Shown here piece after piece: positions 35,934 to 45,964 of a stretch of 64,000 nt of DNA (position 1 is its first letter; the number at the start of each line of letters is the position of its first letter). The notes beneath the pieces are model-generated. The model was not told where the DNA came from. It ran no database searches and saw only the letters and a program-made list of their open reading frames with translations. The stretch is from Candidatus Poribacteria bacterium. GTDB lineage: Bacteria; Poribacteria; WGA-4E; UBA9662. The DNA lies in contig PAQF01000059.1 in the NCBI GenBank assembly GCA_002709695.1, positions 1 through 64,000 on the forward strand, given 5' to 3'. The translations under genes were made by a program, and so were the position numbers.

Positions 35934-38315
35934 ATGATGGCCTTACTCACCTATCTAACACTAATTGCCATCCCCCAAAGACAGGAGATCGAACAACCAA
36001 AAACATGGCAAGTCACCAAACATCAAGCATCTGGCGGAAGACTATTACTGGTAAAAGATCCTGTACTACTTCAAATTTCGGAGAACCCCAATTTCACACC
36101 TAAATGGAAGGAAAAAGCAACCGCCAATAAAGATGGTTACGTCAATCACAATTTTTTTCGTGACGGATGGGCATATTGCGAATACGAATCAGAGCAATTC
36201 CAAACAGTGTTCCTCCAAGGACAAGGCTTCCATTCAATTTTTGTCAATGGAGATCGATTCTTTGGCGATTTCTATTCCGCAGGTCTTCTCCACCTAGTTA
36301 TCCCCTTAAACAAAGGAAAAAACAGGTTTCTTGTTCGAGTAGTACGAGGAGCATTTAAACTAAAACTCATCCGTGCTGCAGGAACCTGTTCGATTAGTCC
36401 ACGTGACATGCTTTTCCCAGATTTACGTCAGGACACGTTAATCGATAGTTACGGTGCGGTGGTAGTTTTGAACCACACTAACCGAGTCCTGAAAAAGGTC
36501 AAGCTTGAATTTGGTGATGACGAAGTATTTGAAAAAGCTGAAATTGAACTTAACCCATTGTTACCCTACGCACTAGCAAAACCAGCTTTCCCAATGAAAC
36601 AACTCCGCCAACCAATGAGAAATGAACTCAACAGTGCTGGACAATATAGCCTAGTCATCACCTTACTTCATCAAGACGAATCAGATAACAATTCTGTCAC
36701 AGCAATCAGTTCCACTTTACCCTTACGAACAACAGGACAGCAATATCGCGCCACAAAAAAATCGGAAATTGATGGTTCTGTTCAATACTTTGCTGTTGTG
36801 CCTCCTAGAAATTTCGATCCGAAAAAATCATATGCTCTTTACCTCTCCCTTCATGGAGCAGCCGTTGAAGCTACCAGTCAAGCAGCATGTTATCAAGCCA
36901 AGCCAGACGCGTTTTGTATTGCACCAACCAACCGCCGCCCCTATGGTTTTGACTGGCAAGAATGGGGTAGAGTAGACGCCCTTGAAACCCTTGATCTGGC
37001 AATGAACGAATATCAGATTGATCCCAAACGTATTTATCTAACAGGACACTCGATGGGAGGTCACGGAACCTGGTATATAGGAGCTCTATACCCATCAAAA
37101 TTTGCTGCCCTTGGCCCCGCAGCAGGCTGGATTACCTTCGCCTCTTACCGAGATACTATCTATGGTGACATAGATTTAAGCCACACTCCATTTGCTTCAT
37201 CTGACTTGGAAAATGATGTCTTCGGCATGGTCGAAAACTATACTCACCTACCTATCTACATCCTACACGGAGAAAAGGACAACAATGTTCCGCCGACAGA
37301 ATCCCGCAAAATTGTAGCTAAACTTAAAGAATTCCACCAAAATTTTATTTACCATGAACAACCAGACGCCGGCCATTGGTTTGGCAACGAATCAGTTGAC
37401 TGGCAACCAATGATAGAATTCTTTCGCCGCCACACAAATCCTATATCACCATTGTCCATTCAATTCAAGACACCAAACCCATCAATATCATCAACTTATG
37501 CCTGGACCACTATCTATTCACAAATCACACCAGAAGAATTCAGTAACCTCCAAGCAGATGCCTACCCACGACGCGGACAGATCGCAATCAAAACCGAAAA
37601 TATTGCACGCCTACAACTAAACATAAAACACATTATGCCGCAAAAAGAAGTGATACTAACCATTGATAACACGGAAATTACCATTCAGAAAGACCTAAAC
37701 ACCAACCTTGTTCGTACCACAGAAGAACAATGGATTCTGACTGGCGAACCAAATCAGTTCCTCAAAGGTGCACACAGGAATGGTCCTTTTAAACAAGCCT
37801 TCAACAAAAACATGGTCTGGGTTTATGGCACCAATGGTTCTGACAAAGAAAACCGTGCTTTAATAGCCAAAGTACGTTACGATCAACAAGCATGGTGGTA
37901 CCGTGGAAATGGCAACGTGCAAATCGTTTCAGACAAAAACTTCAATCTCGACCAATTCCCTAATCAGAACATAATATTGTACGGTCATGCTGATATCAAT
38001 TCTGCCTTTGACCAACTTCTAGCAGCATCTCCAATCCAAGTTAAACATAACATCATCAAGTTTGGCCAACTCCAATATGAAGGTGATTACGGTATATTTT
38101 TCACTTATCCTAGATTCGATACAGATGAAAACTTAGTAGGTGTAATCGGAATGACAACGGAGAAAATGATTCGAGCTAGTCAACAAGCCCGATATTTCAT
38201 TTCCGGAGTTTCGTGTCCGGATTATGCTATATTTGGAATAGATGTATTAACCGAAGGATTTTCTAGTATTGTTGAAGCCGGCTACTTCGACAACAATTGG
38301 GAATTGCCCTATTAA
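35934..38315 (+). CDS. Large alpha/beta-hydrolase (prolyl-oligopeptidase / PHB-depolymerase-like esterase)
   Basis: A 793-aa protein. A short hydrophobic N-terminus is followed by a beta-rich domain (about residues 20-260) with FHSIFVNGDRFFGDFY, similar to carbohydrate-binding jelly rolls. The alpha/beta-hydrolase domain (about 270-500) has the nucleophile elbow GHSMGG (Ser373), Asp449 in GEKDNNVPP and His481 in DAGHWFGN. A third beta-rich region follows. This layout occurs in exported esterases and peptidases of uncultured marine bacteria and planctomycetes. A GAGGAAA ribosome site precedes ATG 35934. The natural ester or peptide is unknown. Confidence 0.87.
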   Translation: MMALLTYLTLIAIPQRQEIEQPKTWQVTKHQASGGRLLLVKDPVLLQISENPNFTPKWKEKATANKDGYVNHNFFRDGWAYCEYESEQFQTVFLQGQGFHSIFVNGDRFFGDFYSAGLLHLVIPLNKGKNRFLVRVVRGAFKLKLIRAAGTCSISPRDMLFPDLRQDTLIDSYGAVVVLNHTNRVLKKVKLEFGDDEVFEKAEIELNPLLPYALAKPAFPMKQLRQPMRNELNSAGQYSLVITLLHQDESDNNSVTAISSTLPLRTTGQQYRATKKSEIDGSVQYFAVVPPRNFDPKKSYALYLSLHGAAVEATSQAACYQAKPDAFCIAPTNRRPYGFDWQEWGRVDALETLDLAMNEYQIDPKRIYLTGHSMGGHGTWYIGALYPSKFAALGPAAGWITFASYRDTIYGDIDLSHTPFASSDLENDVFGMVENYTHLPIYILHGEKDNNVPPTESRKIVAKLKEFHQNFIYHEQPDAGHWFGNESVDWQPMIEFFRRHTNPISPLSIQFKTPNPSISSTYAWTTIYSQITPEEFSNLQADAYPRRGQIAIKTENIARLQLNIKHIMPQKEVILTIDNTEITIQKDLNTNLVRTTEEQWILTGEPNQFLKGAHRNGPFKQAFNKNMVWVYGTNGSDKENRALIAKVRYDQQAWWYRGNGNVQIVSDKNFNLDQFPNQNIILYGHADINSAFDQLLAASPIQVKHNIIKFGQLQYEGDYGIFFTYPRFDTDENLVGVIGMTTEKMIRASQQARYFISGVSCPDYAIFGIDVLTEGFSSIVEAGYFDNNWELPY

Positions 38316-38321
38316 ATCATC

Positions 38322-38341
38322 CTAAATTAAACTTAATTTAG
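38322..38341. repeat. Perfect inverted repeat after the esterase
   Basis: CTAAATTAA-AC-TTAATTTAG forms a 9-bp AT-rich stem 6 bp after the esterase stop. It may act as a weak terminator or a protein-binding palindrome; there is no U-tract. Confidence 0.4.
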
Positions 38342-38419
38342 CTTCTGCTCCTTAAAATTTGACAAGACACAATCCAAGTTTCTAACACAAGAAACCATTC
38401 CCTTCCAACAGGGTTAGAA

Positions 38420-38448
38420 TTGACAGAAATTAACGAAAATTGTAAAAT
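38420..38448 (+). promoter_or_regulatory. Sigma-70-like promoter of glutamate dehydrogenase
   Basis: A perfect TTGACA (38420-38425) and TAAAAT (38443-38448) are separated by exactly 17 bp, about 55 bp before the gene's ATG at 38504. Confidence 0.75.
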
Positions 38449-38503
38449 TAATTTGTAATTATGCTTGTTTTCTATGTTAGGATAATTTCCATAAGGATTG
38501 TTT

Positions 38504-39754
38504 ATGCCAAGTGAACAAAAGAAAGAGTCTCCAACAGATACAGTAAGCCATTTTTTTGATGTGGCAGCCAAACAACTTGATTTATCTGAAGAAATCTGCC
38601 AAACGCTGATCAAACCTTACCGTGAAATTACGGTTGAAGTCCCTCTACGCCGAAACAACGGGCAACTCGACCTGTACACCGGTTACCGTGTTCAGCACAA
38701 TGGATCTCGTGGCCCATATAAAGGAGGCATGCGATTCCATCCTACTGCCGACATAGAAGACGTGCGGGCTCTTGCAGCCTTGATGACCTGGAAAACAGCG
38801 CTAGTCAATATACCATTCGGTGGAGCCAAAGGCGGTGTCACGTGCAATGCCCTGGAACTTGAGAGAAATGAGCTAGAAAGACTAACCAGAATTTTTACTA
38901 GCAAAATTTCGCTTATCCTAGGTCCACAGCGAGACATCCCCGCACCAGATATGGGGACTGACGCGCAAGTAATGGCTTGGATGATGGATGAATACGGCAA
39001 ACGACACGGCCATACTCCTGAAATCGTTACTGGAAAACCTATTGAATTGGGTGGTTCTATAGGTCGTAATGAAGCAACAGGTCATGGAACATCAGTAATC
39101 ATCACCGAAGCCATATCTGATTTCAATCTATCCTGTGATAAAGTGGTAATTCAGGGTTTCGGCAACGTTGGTTCCCACGCAGCATTGTACCTTGAAAAAA
39201 TGGGAGCTAAAATCATTGCTATTAGTGATTACTATGGTGCAATACATAATCCTAACGGGCTGCCAATACAAGAATTATTTCAATATGCTGCTGAACGCCG
39301 ACCACTGACAGATTACGACGATGCAGACCAAATATCCAACCAAGAAATACTTGAACTTGAATGTGATCTTCTAATACCAGCCGCCATCGGAGGAGTAATT
39401 ACTGGAGAAAATGCCAATCGCATTCAAGCCTCAGCAATATTCGAAGCAGCTAATTCCCCTACAACCATCTCAGGAGAACAAGTTCTAGCCAATAGAGGCA
39501 TACCAGTCTTTCCCGATATCTTAGTTAACGCCGGTGGTGTCATCGTTTCATATTTCGAATGGGTGCAAAATATTCAACAGTTCAGATGGGATGCTAACCG
39601 AGTTGAAAAAGAAATGAAAGAAATACTGGTTAAAGCTTACAAAAACGTCTCCGAAATACACAAAAGTAAGGGTATCTCACTACGCACAGCGGCATTTATG
39701 GTTGGTGTTAGTCGTGTGGCGAAATCGACTGAATTACGCGGGTACCTAACTTAA
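38504..39754 (+). CDS. gdhA: Glutamate dehydrogenase (Glu/Leu/Phe/Val dehydrogenase family)
   Basis: A 416-aa protein. I use ATG 38504 with AAGGA 7 nt upstream. Substrate-domain motifs GPYKGGMRFHP (substrate Lys), PFGGAKGGVTC (catalytic Lys), and DIPAPDMGTDAQVMAWMMDEY (core APDMGTD) are followed by the NAD(P) domain with IQGFGNVGSHAA near residue 220 and EAANSPTT. It reversibly deaminates glutamate to 2-oxoglutarate, linking nitrogen and carbon metabolism. It is monocistronic or leads into the CYTH gene 62 bp later. Confidence 0.95.
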   Translation: MPSEQKKESPTDTVSHFFDVAAKQLDLSEEICQTLIKPYREITVEVPLRRNNGQLDLYTGYRVQHNGSRGPYKGGMRFHPTADIEDVRALAALMTWKTALVNIPFGGAKGGVTCNALELERNELERLTRIFTSKISLILGPQRDIPAPDMGTDAQVMAWMMDEYGKRHGHTPEIVTGKPIELGGSIGRNEATGHGTSVIITEAISDFNLSCDKVVIQGFGNVGSHAALYLEKMGAKIIAISDYYGAIHNPNGLPIQELFQYAAERRPLTDYDDADQISNQEILELECDLLIPAAIGGVITGENANRIQASAIFEAANSPTTISGEQVLANRGIPVFPDILVNAGGVIVSYFEWVQNIQQFRWDANRVEKEMKEILVKAYKNVSEIHKSKGISLRTAAFMVGVSRVAKSTELRGYLT

Positions 39755-39816
39755 GAATATCAAAACTAAGTAATAGCTCTACTTTGACAAACTATACGTT
39801 ATATTACACCTAAAAC

Positions 39817-40317
39817 ATGAAAAATCTAGAGGTAAAAGCAAAATGTGTCTCCCGGGATCTCACAATCCAAAACTTAGTTGAACTCGGTGCAAAACATGAG
39901 AAGAAAATGCACCAAATTGACACCTATTTTAACGTCCCCGAAGGCAGATTAAAACTTCGTGAAGAGGGATTAGACTTCGCAAGTCTAATTTTTTATCATC
40001 GTTCTGATATGGCCGAATCTTGTTATAGCGACTACCACATTTGCCAAATTCAAGACTTAGATTCATTTAAATTAATTCTATCAAACGCTCTTGGTACAAA
40101 GGTTATCGTTGAAAAGACCCGAGACCTTTGGTATTTTGGCAATACACGAGTCCACCTAGATCACGTTTCCGGACTAGGTGATTTCATTGAATTGGAAACA
40201 GTCCTTCGAAATCAAACAGAAGCATCAGCTTGGTTAGAACACAATCACATCAAAGAAACCCTTAAGATTGTTGAAGAAACTCTGGTACCGGTTTCATATA
40301 GTGATCTTTTGGTTTGA
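39817..40317 (+). CDS. CYTH domain protein (class IV adenylate cyclase/triphosphatase family)
   Basis: A 166-aa single-domain protein with the CYTH fold: an N-terminal KNLEVKAKC strand (a variant ExKxK of the usual ExExK), QIDTYFNVPEGRLKLRE with alternating basic residues, VIVEKTRDLWYFGNTRVHLD, and an acidic end strand GDFIELETVL. Family members bind triphosphates and act as adenylate cyclases, thiamine triphosphatases or inorganic triphosphatases. No clear Shine-Dalgarno lies before the ATG. The exact activity cannot be chosen from sequence. Confidence 0.88.
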   Translation: MKNLEVKAKCVSRDLTIQNLVELGAKHEKKMHQIDTYFNVPEGRLKLREEGLDFASLIFYHRSDMAESCYSDYHICQIQDLDSFKLILSNALGTKVIVEKTRDLWYFGNTRVHLDHVSGLGDFIELETVLRNQTEASAWLEHNHIKETLKIVEETLVPVSYSDLLV

Positions 40318-40390
40318 CATATGATTAAATTCTCACTAAGATACAATCAACAAACAGAATTACACATTTAAACTATTAAGGAAAAGAACT

Positions 40391-41269
40391 GTGCAAGCTT
40401 TTGAATATGTTGCAGCAAAAAGTATCAGTGAAGCAATTGATCTACTTTCAGAAAGAGGAGATCAAGCTCGGATATTAAGCGGTGGCACAGACCTCATCGT
40501 TCAAGTCCGCGAAAAACGCCGAAGTTTAGAACTAATGGTTGATGTCAAGCAAATTCCCGAAGTCAACGAAATTTCACACAGTTCCGCTGATGGGCTGGTG
40601 CTTGGCGCGTCCACACCTTGTTATAAAATCTATAACGATCCTGATATCAAATCTGCATACCCCGGTTTAATCGATGCCGTCTCAATCATCGGTGGAATCC
40701 AAGTTCAAGGCCGAGCGAGCGTTGGTGGAAACTTATGTAACGCTTCACCGGCTGCCGATTCAACCCCCGCACTAATTGTACTAGATGCGACCTGTGTGAT
40801 TGCAGGACCAAGCGGAACCCGCGAAGTTGCAGCTAAGGATTTCTGTACTGCTCCCGGTCAAACTACAATGGAAAACGGTGAATTCTTAACCTCAATCAAA
40901 ATCCCAACACCAGATACAAACTCCAGTAGTTTTTATCTGAGATTTATCCCACGAAACGAAATGGATATTGCTGTTGTCGGTGCTGGCGCTTCGGTAGTTC
41001 TGGATGAAAGCCACAAATCTTTTGTATCGGCCCACGTCGCACTTGGTGCAGTTGCTCCAACACCTCTTTATGCGGAAGAAGCAAGTAATTTGCTATCCGG
41101 TCAAGAAATCTCCGACGAAATCATCAATCAAGCAGCAGAAGCCGCTCAAGCAATTGCTCGTCCCATCAGTGATATGCGAGGAACAGCAAACCAACGAAAA
41201 CATCTTGTGGGTGTACTTACACGTCGGGCACTGAACGGTGCTGTCAATAGAGTGAAGGAGACTAAATAA
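40391..41269 (+). CDS. Molybdenum hydroxylase FAD-binding (medium) subunit
   Basis: A 292-aa protein of the CoxM/XdhB type. It has FEYVAAKSISEAIDLLSE at the N-terminus, the FAD motifs ILSGGTDLIVQVR and IQVQGRASVGGNLCNASPAADSTP (core GGNLCNASPAAD), and a C-terminal CO-dehydrogenase flavoprotein domain. Translation starts at GTG 40391 after AAGGAAAAG. It passes electrons from the Fe-S subunit to FAD. Its stop overlaps the next gene's ATG by one base (TAATG), so the three subunits are coupled. Confidence 0.94.
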   Translation: MQAFEYVAAKSISEAIDLLSERGDQARILSGGTDLIVQVREKRRSLELMVDVKQIPEVNEISHSSADGLVLGASTPCYKIYNDPDIKSAYPGLIDAVSIIGGIQVQGRASVGGNLCNASPAADSTPALIVLDATCVIAGPSGTREVAAKDFCTAPGQTTMENGEFLTSIKIPTPDTNSSSFYLRFIPRNEMDIAVVGAGASVVLDESHKSFVSAHVALGAVAPTPLYAEEASNLLSGQEISDEIINQAAEAAQAIARPISDMRGTANQRKHLVGVLTRRALNGAVNRVKETK

Positions 41270-41763
41270 TGTCAAAGAAAACACACGTGCAAACCGAGAT
41301 TAATGGAGAAGGCATTGAATTCCTGTGTGAACCACGCCAAAGTCTGCTTGAGGTTCTCAGAGACGAACTCCACTTAACTGGTGCTAAAGAAGGTTGCAAC
41401 AACGGTAATTGTGGGGCCTGCACGGTTCTTATGGGTGATCGTATTGTGAACTCATGCATAGTACTTGGTGTTGAAGCAGAAGGAGAAAAAATTGAAACGA
41501 TTGAGGGAATCGCAACTTCTGAAGGCCTACATCCAATTCAACAGAAATTCTTAGAACACGCAGCACTTCAATGTGGAATTTGCACACCCGGGTTTATTGT
41601 GTCTTCCAAAGCGCTCCTCGAGCAAAACCCGACACCAAGCGAAGAAGACGTCAGGTTTTGGCTAGCAGGAAACTTGTGTCGATGCACAGGATACCATAAA
41701 ATCGTTGAAGCAGTGATGGACGCAGCCAAAGCCCTTAATACGGAGGTTGCTGATAATGCCTGA
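41269..41763 (+). CDS. Molybdenum hydroxylase [2Fe-2S] subunit
   Basis: A 164-aa ferredoxin-like small subunit. The plant-type cluster is CNNGNCGACT plus a downstream Cys (VNSC), and the second cluster is CGICTPGF with LCRCTGYHKI. It shuttles electrons between molybdenum cofactor and FAD. AAGGAG precedes the ATG. Its last codons overlap the large subunit start by 8 nt. Confidence 0.96.
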   Translation: MSKKTHVQTEINGEGIEFLCEPRQSLLEVLRDELHLTGAKEGCNNGNCGACTVLMGDRIVNSCIVLGVEAEGEKIETIEGIATSEGLHPIQQKFLEHAALQCGICTPGFIVSSKALLEQNPTPSEEDVRFWLAGNLCRCTGYHKIVEAVMDAAKALNTEVADNA

Positions 41764-44017
41764 AGACAAAGAATTTAAAGTAATTGGTACAAGACCAATT
41801 CGGCACGACGGCATTGATAAAGTAACTGGCCGTGCGGCCTATGGCGCTGACATCCATTTCCCTGATATGTTACACGGTAAAGTCTTACGAAGCCCCTACG
41901 CACACGCGCGAATTAAATCGATTGATATCAGTAAGGCATCCTCACACCCAGCAGTGAAATGCATAATCACTTCAGACGATTTACCATTGGTCGAAGATAC
42001 TATCACAGAATTGGGCGAAACAGTTATCAATCTCAAATATTTGAGCGATAATATTCTGGCCAGCGACAAAGCTCTATATAAAGGACACCCAGTGGCCGCG
42101 GTTGCCGCAACTGATCCTTATGCGGCAGAAGAAGCAATTAACATGATTGAAGTAGATTACGAAATCCTAGAACCTGTTCTTGATGTACGTCAGGCAATGG
42201 AGCCAGATGCTCCTGTCCTACACGAATCCCTAAAAACAGAATCAATGGGAAAAGGCGAAGACCAATCACAAAATGTTGCCAGCCATTCACAAAGGAAACA
42301 TGGTGATTTAGAAGCAGGTTTCGCTGCTGCAGACATCATTGTCGAACGAGATTTTTCTACAGCAACAATACACCAAGGCTACATTGAAACCCATAATGCT
42401 ACCGCTCAGTACAACGAAGATGGTGAATTGACAGTATGGTGCAGTACACAAGGCGCATTCGGGGTTCGCGATCAACTTTCCAAGATCCTCAAAATGCCAG
42501 TTTCAAAAATCAAAGTTGTACCGATGGAGATTGGCGGTGGTTTCGGGGGAAAAGTTCAAGTGTATATCAAACCCATTGCAGCACTCTTGGCCATGAAAAC
42601 TAGAAAACCGGTTAAGATGACAATGACGCGAACGGAAGTATTTGAGGGAACTGGACCAGCACCAGGCTCATATATTCGGGTAAAATTAGGTGCTGATAAA
42701 ACAGGGAAAATCACGGCCGCTGAAGCACATCTAATCTTTGAAGCAGGTGCTTATCCAGGATCCGCTGTTGGTGCGGGCTCACTCTGCATTTTCGCCCCTT
42801 ACAAAATCGATAATCTGCAGATTGATGGATATGATGTCGTATTAAATAAGCCAAAGTCTTCAGCCTACAGAGCACCAGGCGCACCAAATGCCTGCTTTGC
42901 CTCAGAATGTGTGATAGACGAAATCTGCCAAAAATTAGACATGGATCCAATTAAGTTTCGGCTGATCAATGGTGCTAAAGAAGGAGACCGTCGTTGTGAT
43001 GGACCAATTTACCCAAAGATTGGTTACCTGGAGACGGTTGAAGCAGCTCAACAACATGGCCACTACGCAGAATCAATTGACAAAACACCTAATGGTAAAC
43101 TAAGAGGAAGAGGAGTTGCCTCAGGTTTTTGGATGAATGGCGGTGGCAGGTCTAGTGTAACTATCAATGTCAATGCTGACGGAAGAATTAACTTAATCGA
43201 AGGATCCACTGATATTGGAGGAACACGAGCATCAATTGCTATGCAAGCAGCCGAAGTACTAGGCCTATCTTCAGAAGATATTATGCCAGCTGTGGTTGAT
43301 ACGGATTCGGTTGGTTATACAGGTGTCACTGGCGGAAGCCGTACAACTTTCGCTACAGGTATCGCCGCTATCAATGCAGCGGAGAATATCAGAGCCCAAA
43401 TGATCGGAGTTGTTGCCAATCACTGGGAACTTAAACCTTCTGATGTAAAGTTCAAAGATGGCACATTTCTAGCACAGAAAAATGGTGAAGAGCTACAAAT
43501 GACCTTCAAGGAAGTAGCAGCAGTTGCAGGAGGTCCGTTAGTAGGATCAGTAACTGCAAGTCCAGGTGGAGCGGGTAACGGTTTCGCAACTCATATCGTT
43601 GACCTTGAAGTTGATTCAGAAACAGGCAAAGTCGATATTTTGCGCTACACTGCCATTCAAGATGTTGGACGGGCAATCCACCCAAGTTATGCTGAAGGAC
43701 AAGTTGAAGGCGGAGTCGCCCAAGGAGTTGGTTGGGCTCTTAGTGAAGGATACTTATATAACGATGAAGGTCACATGACAAACGCGAGTTTTCTAGATTA
43801 CCGAATGCCAACTAGTTATGACCTGCCAAGTATTGAAACTGTACTGGTTGAAGTACCGAATCCAGGCCACCCATACGGTGTCAGAGGGGCAGGTGAAGTT
43901 CCTCTCGTTCCACCACTGGCGGCTATCGCCAATGCGGTCTCACGAGCTATAGGCGTTCGAATGACAGAATTACCCATGTCTCCTGACCGAGTACTCGAAG
44001 CCATGGGGAGTATCTAA
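41756..44017 (+). CDS. Molybdenum hydroxylase catalytic (large) subunit, xanthine dehydrogenase family
   Basis: A 753-aa protein; I use ATG 41756, with GGAGG 9 nt upstream, overlapping the Fe-S gene. It has the aldehyde oxidase/xanthine dehydrogenase a/b hammerhead domain (N-terminal 130 residues) and the molybdopterin-binding domain, with GGGFGGK near residue 259, the cofactor loop SSAYRAPGAPNA near 370 and the catalytic Glu in RGAGEVPL near 713. The loop lacks AYRCSFR, so it is not form-I CO dehydrogenase. It hydroxylates an aromatic, heterocyclic or aldehyde substrate using water. MoaD-like and UbiD genes follow directly. Confidence 0.93.
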   Translation: MPEDKEFKVIGTRPIRHDGIDKVTGRAAYGADIHFPDMLHGKVLRSPYAHARIKSIDISKASSHPAVKCIITSDDLPLVEDTITELGETVINLKYLSDNILASDKALYKGHPVAAVAATDPYAAEEAINMIEVDYEILEPVLDVRQAMEPDAPVLHESLKTESMGKGEDQSQNVASHSQRKHGDLEAGFAAADIIVERDFSTATIHQGYIETHNATAQYNEDGELTVWCSTQGAFGVRDQLSKILKMPVSKIKVVPMEIGGGFGGKVQVYIKPIAALLAMKTRKPVKMTMTRTEVFEGTGPAPGSYIRVKLGADKTGKITAAEAHLIFEAGAYPGSAVGAGSLCIFAPYKIDNLQIDGYDVVLNKPKSSAYRAPGAPNACFASECVIDEICQKLDMDPIKFRLINGAKEGDRRCDGPIYPKIGYLETVEAAQQHGHYAESIDKTPNGKLRGRGVASGFWMNGGGRSSVTINVNADGRINLIEGSTDIGGTRASIAMQAAEVLGLSSEDIMPAVVDTDSVGYTGVTGGSRTTFATGIAAINAAENIRAQMIGVVANHWELKPSDVKFKDGTFLAQKNGEELQMTFKEVAAVAGGPLVGSVTASPGGAGNGFATHIVDLEVDSETGKVDILRYTAIQDVGRAIHPSYAEGQVEGGVAQGVGWALSEGYLYNDEGHMTNASFLDYRMPTSYDLPSIETVLVEVPNPGHPYGVRGAGEVPLVPPLAAIANAVSRAIGVRMTELPMSPDRVLEAMGSI

Positions 44018-44020
44018 AAA

Positions 44021-44284
44021 ATGGCACTGGTATCTGTTCCTTCTCTTATGCAAGATCTAACCGCAGGCCAAGACCAAGTAAATATTGAAGGCGAAACGAT
44101 CCGAGAAATTATCCTCAATTTTGACAAAGTTTTTCCTGGCGTTAAAGATAGGCTTTGTGATGGGGATCGAATCAAACCATTTATCGCTGTTTACATCGGA
44201 AGTGAGCTTTCACAAGCAGGTATGCGTGAGCTAGTAAGCCCAGATTCAGAAATCCATTTTGTTCCAGCCATTAGCGGTGGCTAA
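44021..44284 (+). CDS. MoaD/ThiS-family sulfur-carrier protein
   Basis: An 87-aa ubiquitin-fold protein ending in the essential Gly-Gly (FVPAISGG) that is adenylated and thiocarboxylated. It starts 3 nt after the large-subunit stop with GGGGAG upstream. Proteins of this type give sulfur to molybdopterin (MoaD), thiazole (ThiS) or other pathways. Its position behind a molybdenum hydroxylase suggests a MoaD-like or dedicated sulfur-transfer role, but no moaE is adjacent, so that is inference. Confidence 0.88.
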   Translation: MALVSVPSLMQDLTAGQDQVNIEGETIREIILNFDKVFPGVKDRLCDGDRIKPFIAVYIGSELSQAGMRELVSPDSEIHFVPAISGG

Positions 44285-44340
44285 CGAACAAACGCTAAAC
44301 ACAAACTAAGCTCCAAAATACAACTTGCATAAGGGAATCA

Positions 44341-45804
44341 ATGGCCTACACCGGACTTGCTGATTTTGTTGAAACGTTGGATCAAGCAGGTGAGCTTCTT
44401 CGCATTAAACCAGAAGTCTCACCAGAACTAGAAGTCGCAGAAATAACTGATCGTGTTAGCAAAAGCAAAGATGGAGGCCCAGCGCTATTATTTGAAAACG
44501 TCGCTGGCAGTGAAATACCACTTCTGATCAATGCCTTCGGTTCTTACCAACGAATGTCAATGGCACTTGGAGTTAAAGATATACAAGAAGTTGCCGAAGA
44601 AATTGGCAACTTAATCAAAATTAAACCTCCCCAAACAATATTCGAAAAAGTTCAAATCCTCAGCACCCTATCCAAACTGACAAAATTCCCTCCCAAACAA
44701 ATCCGAAACGGCAGTTGCCAAGAAATCGTGTTAACTGAAGAGAGAATTGATCTAGATAAAATTCCAATCATCAAATGTTGGCCGGAAGACGGAGGTAAGT
44801 ATGTCACATTGCCACAAGTGATAACTAAAGGTCTCGAGCATGGAGACCGAAACATTGGCATGTACCGTATGCAAAAAATTGACCAGCGTACTTTTGCTAT
44901 GCACTGGCAGATCCACCACGATGGAGCCAAACATTGCCGTGAATATTCTCAGGCAGGAAAAAGAATGCCCGTTGCTGTAGCTATTGGTGGAGATCCCGTG
45001 ATGACCTATGCAGCGACTGCTCCACTCCCAACCGGCATTGAAGAATTCCTATTCGCTGGTTTCCTACGCAAATCCAACGTAACATTAGTTAAATGTAAAA
45101 CAATAGACCTTTCTGTTCCTGCTGACGCTGATATTGTTTTTGAAGGGTATATTGAACCAAATGAAACATGTCTTGAAGGCCCATTTGGAGACCATACAGG
45201 ATACTATTCCTTAGCCGACCAATATCCCGTTTTTCACTTGACAGCGATTACACATCGTCAGAACCCAGTTTACCAAACAATTATTGTGGGGAAACCACCA
45301 ATGGAAGATTACTATATGGGCAAAGCAACTGAACGTATTTTTCTCCCACTGCTTAAAACCCAATTCCCCGAATTAGTCGATATGAATCTTCCCATCTTTG
45401 GTATTTTTCACAATTTCGCTTTTATTTCAATCGACAAACGATACCCATTTCAAGCCAAAAAGATGATGCACAGTTTCTGGGGATTTGGTCAACTGATGTT
45501 CAGTAAAATCATTGTGGTCGTTGATAAAGATGTCAATGTTCAAGATACAGACGAAGTGTGGTTTCGTGTAGGTAGCAACGTCGATCCCAAACGTGATATT
45601 ACCTTTGTTGAAGGTCCCGTTGATGTTCTCGATCACGCAGCTCCACTCCTTGGTGCTGGATCGAAAATGGGGATTGACGCCACCAAGAAATGGCCCGAAG
45701 AGGGCTTCCAACGTGAGTGGCCTGAAGAACTACAGATGTCAAAAGAAATGAAAGAGTTCGTCGATAAACGCTGGAAAGACTATGGTTTTCCTAGTGAGCT
45801 CTAA
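44341..45804 (+). CDS. UbiD family decarboxylase
   Basis: A 487-aa prenylated-FMN-dependent (de)carboxylase. The family regions are clear: FVETLDQAGELLRI at the N-terminus, GMYRMQKIDQRTFAMHWQIHHDGAKH (core RMQKIDQRTFAMHW), EFLFAGFLR, ECYIEPNET-like FEGYIEPNETCLEGPFGDHTGYYS (core EGPFGDHTGYYS) and the Glu/Arg residues that bind the cofactor. Members decarboxylate aromatic or alpha,beta-unsaturated acids. A UbiX-type flavin prenyltransferase is needed and is not in this window. Adjacent to the Mo hydroxylase, it may act on the hydroxylated product. ATAAGGGAATC precedes the ATG. Confidence 0.93.
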   Translation: MAYTGLADFVETLDQAGELLRIKPEVSPELEVAEITDRVSKSKDGGPALLFENVAGSEIPLLINAFGSYQRMSMALGVKDIQEVAEEIGNLIKIKPPQTIFEKVQILSTLSKLTKFPPKQIRNGSCQEIVLTEERIDLDKIPIIKCWPEDGGKYVTLPQVITKGLEHGDRNIGMYRMQKIDQRTFAMHWQIHHDGAKHCREYSQAGKRMPVAVAIGGDPVMTYAATAPLPTGIEEFLFAGFLRKSNVTLVKCKTIDLSVPADADIVFEGYIEPNETCLEGPFGDHTGYYSLADQYPVFHLTAITHRQNPVYQTIIVGKPPMEDYYMGKATERIFLPLLKTQFPELVDMNLPIFGIFHNFAFISIDKRYPFQAKKMMHSFWGFGQLMFSKIIVVVDKDVNVQDTDEVWFRVGSNVDPKRDITFVEGPVDVLDHAAPLLGAGSKMGIDATKKWPEEGFQREWPEELQMSKEMKEFVDKRWKDYGFPSEL

Positions 45805-45964
45805 ATAGCATGACTCTAGAACCAACACAAATCTGAATTTTAGCAGAATAAGGATCCAACAACCTCCAACCCCCTACCTAACAACGGCTCTTCACCTAAA
45901 GATTCAAATTAAACCTTCTAAATAAAAACCGTTAAAAAAACTAATTTAAAATGGAATCAAGAAA

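Noticed and set aside
41756-44017. Aerobic CO dehydrogenase (CoxL form I).
   Set aside because: The catalytic loop reads AYRAPGAP, not AYRCSFR, so CO oxidation is not supported.
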